Source of the DNA: an uncultured Collinsella sp.
GTDB taxonomy: Bacteria; Actinomycetota; Coriobacteriia; Coriobacteriales; Coriobacteriaceae
Length of the DNA stretch: 7,789 nt
Direction: 5' to 3'
Assembly: GCA_900549245.1 (NCBI GenBank)
Contig: URNQ01000076.1
Location: 1-7,789, forward strand
The position numbers and the translations under genes were made by a program. The notes under the pieces were generated by a model. That model made no database searches, was not told where the DNA came from, and saw only the letters and a program-made list of their open reading frames with translations. How positions within the stretch are numbered: the first letter of the stretch is position 1; each line of letters opens with the position of its first letter. Shown here one piece after another: positions 4,768-7,789 of this stretch.

Positions 4768-5460
4768 CTACTCGTCCCTCGCCTTGGTCATGACCTCGAC
4801 CTTGGCCTCGGCCACGGCCGCCCGCTGCTCGGCGGCGGCGAGGCGATCCTTGAGGGCGGCGACCTCGGCCATCAGGTCACGCTGGGCGAGGAGGGAGACG
4901 TTGAGATCGGCCTGAGCCTTGGCCGCGGCGTCGACCGCGCCCCTCATGCTTTCAATTCGATCGTCTTTTGCGGCTGATTCTGCCAAGAGCTGATTGTTCT
5001 CGGAATCGAGCTTCTTGAGCTGCGAGAGGTAATCGGCGACGGTGGCGTGGAGCTCATCGTTCTCAATCTCCAAGCTCGCAGTATCCAGCTCGAATTTCTC
5101 TTTGATGGCGGCGACCTGCTCGACGCAATTAGATTTGATGCTCTGAATCTGTTCCATTGCACTTTTCTTGGCAGCGTCGGCGTCCTCGCGGGCAGCACGA
5201 GCCTCCATCGCGGCAGCTTCGGCAGCGCCCACGATGATGCGCTTAACCCGCTCGACCGCCTCATCGAGGACGGCCGATGCGTCGAGCGCAGCCTTCACGC
5301 CGGGAGTGGCGTTAGGGTGGTAGCCATCGACCAAGCGGGCGACGGTATCGGCCTGCGAGAGACCAAGGCTCGTGCTGATGTCCTTTATGGCGTCACGGGT
5401 CTCCGATGAGACATTCAGACTGGTCATTTTCTTTTCGGACTGGACTTGGTTTTCGGCCAT
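4768..5460 (-). CDS. RHH-coiled-coil DNA-binding protein, KfrA-like architecture
   Basis: I chose ATG 5460 (MAENQVQSEKK), 9 bases after GGAG (5473-5470), over the TTG at 5475, which would lie on the ribosome site itself. The protein is 230 aa. Residues 12-47 look like a ribbon-helix-helix domain: strand TSLNVSS, helix ETRDAIKDISTSLG, then LSQADTVARLVDGY. Residues about 60-230 form one long, alanine- and glutamate-rich coiled coil, with many heptad-like stretches and no other domain. A short N-terminal DNA-binding domain plus a long coiled coil is the design of plasmid KfrA and related accessory segregation or nucleoid proteins, although KfrA uses a different DNA-binding fold. It likely binds the nested palindromes upstream and represses this operon. 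Confidence 0.7.
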   Translation of the reverse strand: MAENQVQSEKKMTSLNVSSETRDAIKDISTSLGLSQADTVARLVDGYHPNATPGVKAALDASAVLDEAVERVKRIIVGAAEAAAMEARAAREDADAAKKSAMEQIQSIKSNCVEQVAAIKEKFELDTASLEIENDELHATVADYLSQLKKLDSENNQLLAESAAKDDRIESMRGAVDAAAKAQADLNVSLLAQRDLMAEVAALKDRLAAAEQRAAVAEAKVEVMTKARDE

Positions 5461-5475
5461 GATGCGGCACTCCAA

Positions 5476-5536
5476 TCAACAACGGGCATGGCTCCGCCAT
5501 GCCATATGGCTGGGAACAATGCACGGCCGCTGTTGA
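5476..5536 (-). promoter_or_regulatory. Nested inverted repeats upstream of the RHH-coiled-coil operon
   Basis: Three symmetric elements lie between 16 and 76 bp upstream of the start codon. TCAACAACGG (5476-5485) and CCGCTGTTGA (5527-5536) match as inverted copies at 9 of 10 positions. GGCATGGC (5485-5492) and GCCATGCC (5496-5503) form a perfect 8-bp hairpin with a 3-base loop. GCCATATGGC (5501-5510) is a perfect palindrome. They are probable operator or centromere-like sites for the RHH protein. I see no clear -35/-10 pair. Confidence 0.5.
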
Positions 5537-5651
5537 GTTGTCTTTTTCCTGCGATCGGTGAGTTCTAAAAAGGCGTCTCAAGTCATGCGTTCACGCAGGT
5601 TTTCGGTTAGAGAAATACCGCCCCCTTATATAGTAACGCCGCCGCACTCGG

Positions 5652-5662
5652 GCCTATTAGGC
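5652..5662. repeat. GCCTATTAGGC palindrome containing the CTATTAG motif
   Basis: This 11-bp palindrome lies 24 bases beyond the recombinase stop. It contains CTATTAG (5654-5660), the same heptamer that forms the clusters near 900 and 1650. The remainder of the 5461-5685 gap holds no gene I can support. Confidence 0.5.
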
Positions 5663-5685
5663 AAATCGCGAAACGACAGACGGAC

Positions 5686-6270
5686 TTATTTCCTGACGCC
5701 CACCAATCCGCGTTCACGAAGGATGCGGTACAGCGTTGATTTGGAGACGCCAGTCGCAGCGCAAATATCGGGAATAGGAGTCTCTCCTCCAAGATAGAGC
5801 TTTACTGCGGCATCGGCTTTGACGCCGGCAGTGCGAGGCCTGCCACCCACGTTGCCGCCGTGGCTCCGTTTGACGGCGATACCCTCGGCCTGGCGTTGCC
5901 TGATCAGATCTCGCTCAAGTTCCGCGGTGCAAGCATGGGTGCCAAGCACGAAGCGCCCGAATGCGGTATCTAGATCCACGGGCTGTTTCAGGGACGTGAG
6001 CTTCACGCCGAGGTTTCGAAACATAAGGTCATAGTTGAGCAGCTGCCTGGTCGATCTGGTCAAGCGCTCCCAGGATTCGACCACCACCTCGTCACCCGCC
6101 CGCATCTTCTTGAACAGGCGCTTCTGCTGCGTCCGGTCGCCGTCCTGGGCACCCGTGACCTTGTCCTTGTAGATATGGCCATAGGCCACGCCAGCGTTCA
6201 CCAGAGCCTCGATCTGGCGGTCCAACCTCTGGTCTTTCGTGCTCACGCGAGCATATCCGTAACGTGTCAT
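5686..6270 (-). CDS. Serine recombinase (resolvase/DNA invertase family)
   Basis: ATG 6270 lies 5 bases after AGGAGG (6281-6276). Longer versions of the frame lack family similarity and run through a palindrome. The 194-aa product has the usual length of Hin/Gin invertases and Tn3-type resolvases. Its catalytic domain begins YGYARVSTKDQ, with R8 and the nucleophile S10. Other active-site blocks are GDRTQQKRL (44-52), the D60 region and ERLTRSTRQLL (68-78). ELERDLIRQR (117-126) starts the dimer helix. After the GGRPRT linker (142-147), residues 150-190 form a helix-turn-helix with DICAATGVSKSTLYRILRE. All residues needed for strand exchange appear present, so it should act on short inverted or direct sites. 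Candidate sites are the nearby palindromes and the CTATTAG motifs. Confidence 0.93.
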   Translation of the reverse strand: MTRYGYARVSTKDQRLDRQIEALVNAGVAYGHIYKDKVTGAQDGDRTQQKRLFKKMRAGDEVVVESWERLTRSTRQLLNYDLMFRNLGVKLTSLKQPVDLDTAFGRFVLGTHACTAELERDLIRQRQAEGIAVKRSHGGNVGGRPRTAGVKADAAVKLYLGGETPIPDICAATGVSKSTLYRILRERGLVGVRK

Positions 6271-6296
6271 TTCAGCCTCCTGCCTCGTATTTGATT

Positions 6297-6308
6297 TTCC
6301 CATGGGAA
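6297..6308 (-). promoter_or_regulatory. TTCCCATGGGAA palindrome upstream of the recombinase
   Basis: A perfect 12-bp palindrome is centred about 32 bp before the recombinase start, where a promoter or operator would lie. I could not identify a matching -35/-10 pair. Confidence 0.4.
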
Positions 6309-6337
6309 TTGACGCGGAGGTTTTGACACTGGGTTTT

Positions 6338-6381
6338 GGCACTCGACGTTCACGGCATCGAGGGTTCGGTTTTCGAGTGCC
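6338..6381. repeat. 9-bp inverted repeat in the recombinase upstream region
   Basis: GGCACTCGA (6338-6346) and TCGAGTGCC (6373-6381) are perfect inverted copies with a 26-base spacer. The size suits a recombinase subsite pair or an operator. The rest of the 6271-6677 gap contains a weak hairpin, ACCGG/CCGGT (6463-6467 and 6473-6477), followed by a short T-run; the recombinase relic; and the ATPase operators. Confidence 0.5.
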
Positions 6382-6491
6382 GCGCGGCATACCTTTTGAG
6401 ACGTCGGGGCCTTGAATATGAGCAATAAGATGCGTATCAGTTTGCGATGGTTCGATGATGGGACCGGCTATACCGGTTTTTCGATATGGCT

Positions 6492-6626
6492 ATGGCAGTT
6501 TTTATATATCGAGTGAGCACGAAGGGCCAGAAACTCGACTCGCGGAGGGGCGGCGGCAACCCGCTGGTGAAGGGAGTTAAGTTGGCGGGTTCGATCTCCC
6601 GGTTCAAAAAATACTCAGCATACTGA
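6492..6626 (+). pseudogene. Relic of a serine-recombinase N-terminus on the opposite strand
   Basis: A 44-codon frame begins MAVFIYRVSTKGQKLDSR, which matches the catalytic opening of the intact recombinase (YGYARVSTKDQRLDRQ) apart from one lost residue between Y and R. At DNA level, 6513-6539 aligns with the coding strand of 6247-6221, sharing an identical GTGAGCACGAA and then CCAGA and GAC. After about residue 18 the similarity is lost, apart from a short LVK resembling LVN. The frame stops inside the first ATPase operator. There is no ribosome site. It points the opposite way to the intact gene, head to head. It is best read as a degraded second copy; a partial inversion of the locus is an alternative. 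Confidence 0.6.
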
Positions 6627-6650
6627 GTGATTTTACTCAGTATACTGAGT
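6613..6650 (+). promoter_or_regulatory. Tandem 16-bp palindromic operators before the ATPase gene
   Basis: ACTCAGCATACTGAGT (6613-6628) is a one-mismatch palindrome and ACTCAGTATACTGAGT (6635-6650) is a perfect one. Their centres are 22 bp apart, two helical turns. The second contains TATACT (6641-6646), a plausible -10. Repressor binding would therefore block transcription of the ATPase that starts 27 bases downstream. Confidence 0.7.
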
Positions 6651-6677
6651 ATTTAAGAAACAAGGAGGTAGATTGAC

Positions 6678-7789
6678 ATGTTTGAGCGCCATCAAGTTGC
6701 CGTGATAGCCCAGAGGATGCGGGAAACGAATAATCCGTTGATGCAATTTATAATCGGGCCCCGCCAAACGGGAAAGTCGACCATGTTCGTGCAGGCGTTG
6801 CACCATGTAGACATGCCCTGTCACGTGGTCAATGCGGACGATGTTGTGAATCCCGATGCCAGCTGGCTGCAAATCGAGTGGCAACAGGCAAGAAACCTCA
6901 CGTCTGGAGGTAAGGCCCCGGCCGTTTTCGTTGTTGATGAGATTCAAAAGGTGCAGAGTTGGTCCACAGTCGTCAAGGGATTGTACGACCGGGATCGCCG
7001 GGAGGGGACGCCGCTCAAGGTCATGTTGACCGGATCGTCGTCGCTGCTGCTGCATAAGGGCTTGGAAGAATCCCTTATGGGCCGTTACGAGCTCATTCGG
7101 TCGCCGCATTGGTCCTATCGCGAGTGCAGCGAGGCCTTTGACTTTTCTTTTGAAGACTATCTCTATCACGGCGGATATCCGGGTGCGGCGCCGCTGGTTT
7201 CCGATGACGCCCGTTGGCGAAACTATATCCGAGATGCGATCGTCGAGCCGGCGATCTCGCGCGATGTTCTCTCGTTGGAGGATATCCGCAAACCGGCGCT
7301 GATGCGCGCGCTCTTTTGGCTCGCGGCGAGCTATTCGGGGCAGGAGCTTTCGTATTCAAAAATGGTAGGCCAGCTGCAGGATGCCGGTAACACGGTCACG
7401 GTCGCCGGGTATTTGGACCTGCTGGGCAAGGCCGGTTTGGTTACGGCGATCCCCAAGTTCAGTGACAAGGAGCTCGCAAAGCGCCGAAGCACCCCGCGGC
7501 TCATGGTTTATGACACGGCGTTTATGACGGCGCTCGGCGATAAGGGCCGTGCAGAATGGCTGGAGGATTCGGCGCGGCGGGGTCATTTGGTGGAATCGGC
7601 AGTGGGTGCACGACTGCTTGCGCGCGCGCCGGAAGAGGGTTTTGAGGTTATGTGGTGGCGTGAAGGCGTCAAAGAGGTCGACTTTGTGCTGCGAAGGGAT
7701 GATGCACTGAGCGCCATCGAGGTCAAAAGCGGTGGAGAGTCCGGCCAGAGCGGCATGTCGACGCTCCTAAAAAAGTATCCGCGAGCCCA
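6678..7789 (+). CDS. AAA+ ATPase with DUF4143-type C-terminus, cut by the right edge
   Basis: AAGGAGGT (6662-6669) lies 8-9 bases before ATG 6678, and the frame stays open for 370 codons to the window end. The N-terminal ATPase has Walker A GPRQTGKST (27-35), Walker B AVFVVDEIQ (82-90) with D87 and E88, and a sensor-like LTGSSS (117-122). A winged-helix-like middle follows. The C-terminal DUF4143 region ends with EVDFVLR then AIEVKSG, the acidic/ExK signature of a PD-(D/E)XK-like fold. Full-length members are usually somewhat longer (about 400 aa), so only the tail is missing. The family is common in anaerobes and archaea, often in several copies, and its role is not settled; DNA-related or toxin-like roles have been suggested. 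Tandem palindromic operators sit directly upstream. Confidence 0.93.
   Translation, partial: MFERHQVAVIAQRMRETNNPLMQFIIGPRQTGKSTMFVQALHHVDMPCHVVNADDVVNPDASWLQIEWQQARNLTSGGKAPAVFVVDEIQKVQSWSTVVKGLYDRDRREGTPLKVMLTGSSSLLLHKGLEESLMGRYELIRSPHWSYRECSEAFDFSFEDYLYHGGYPGAAPLVSDDARWRNYIRDAIVEPAISRDVLSLEDIRKPALMRALFWLAASYSGQELSYSKMVGQLQDAGNTVTVAGYLDLLGKAGLVTAIPKFSDKELAKRRSTPRLMVYDTAFMTALGDKGRAEWLEDSARRGHLVESAVGARLLARAPEEGFEVMWWREGVKEVDFVLRRDDALSAIEVKSGGESGQSGMSTLLKKYPRA

Noticed and set aside
4003..5509. CCATATGG at both ends of the minus-strand operon as possible target-site duplications
   Set aside because: The surrounding bases do not match, the octamer is a self-palindrome that can arise by chance, and there are no transposon ends beside it.
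6271..6390. 40-residue N-terminal extension of the serine recombinase
   Set aside because: AGGAGG sits just before ATG 6270, and the catalytic domain of this family starts there. The extension crosses palindromic regulatory DNA.
6418..6513. 32-codon plus-strand frame beginning MSNKMRISLRW
   Set aside because: No ribosome site, no family likeness, and it overlaps the recombinase relic in another frame.
6581..6606. tRNA-like 3' end (GGCGGGTTCGATCTCCCGG)
   Set aside because: The T-loop would be 8 bases with only a 4-bp stem. No acceptor, anticodon or D arm can be formed upstream. It could be a decayed attachment-site fragment, but the evidence is too thin.

Overview
The window reads as an accessory (plasmid-like or integrative) region of a moderately high-GC Gram-positive bacterium. 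My best guess is an actinobacterium of the Coriobacteriia (Collinsella-like). The basis is GC-rich coding regions, strong AGGAGG ribosome sites, a DUF4143-type ATPase, a DUF5067-like lipoprotein and a phage-type phosphoesterase. This is inference; no rRNA or housekeeping gene is present.

Layout. Positions 1-55 hold the first codons of an unrecognised minus-strand gene. A 52-aa ribbon-helix-helix (RHH) repressor (243-401, minus) lies upstream of it, with a terminator between them and three GTACCAC-like half-sites in the repressor's promoter region. Positions 402-1001 hold no convincing gene but carry repeats. At 1002-1250 is an 82-aa protein whose C-terminus looks like the toxin-binding end of a RelB/DinJ antitoxin. 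At 1256-1552 lies a compact candidate type I toxin-antitoxin locus: a 41-aa membrane peptide whose Shine-Dalgarno site is buried in a hairpin, a bidirectional terminator over its stop codon, and a convergent promoter able to make an antisense RNA. Identical 22-bp direct repeats (895-916 and 1643-1664), part of a CTAATAG/CTATTAG family, bracket these small genes.

Positions 1797-3981 form a plus-strand operon: a possible 22-aa leader ORF, then three overlapping calcineurin-like metallophosphoesterases. The last two are tandem paralogues. All three keep the metal-binding motifs. The operon ends in a perfect 18-bp inverted repeat that contains the last stop codon.

Positions 4012-5460 form a convergent minus-strand operon. 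In order of transcription it encodes an RHH plus coiled-coil DNA-binding protein (KfrA-like in architecture), a two-helix membrane protein and a lipoprotein. Nested palindromes precede the first gene. Upstream, also on minus, is a complete serine recombinase (5686-6270).

The 6271-6677 gap holds palindromes, a degraded plus-strand copy of a serine-recombinase N-terminus (6492-6626) and a tandem pair of 16-bp operators. These directly precede an AAA+ DUF4143-type ATPase that runs off the right edge.

Recombinase, stability-type small genes, RHH regulators and abundant palindromes fit a mobile or plasmid-derived island. The parts most worth follow-up are the type I TA-like locus, the CTAATAG repeats, and the two uncharacterised operons (triple phosphoesterase; RHH-coiled coil/membrane/lipoprotein).
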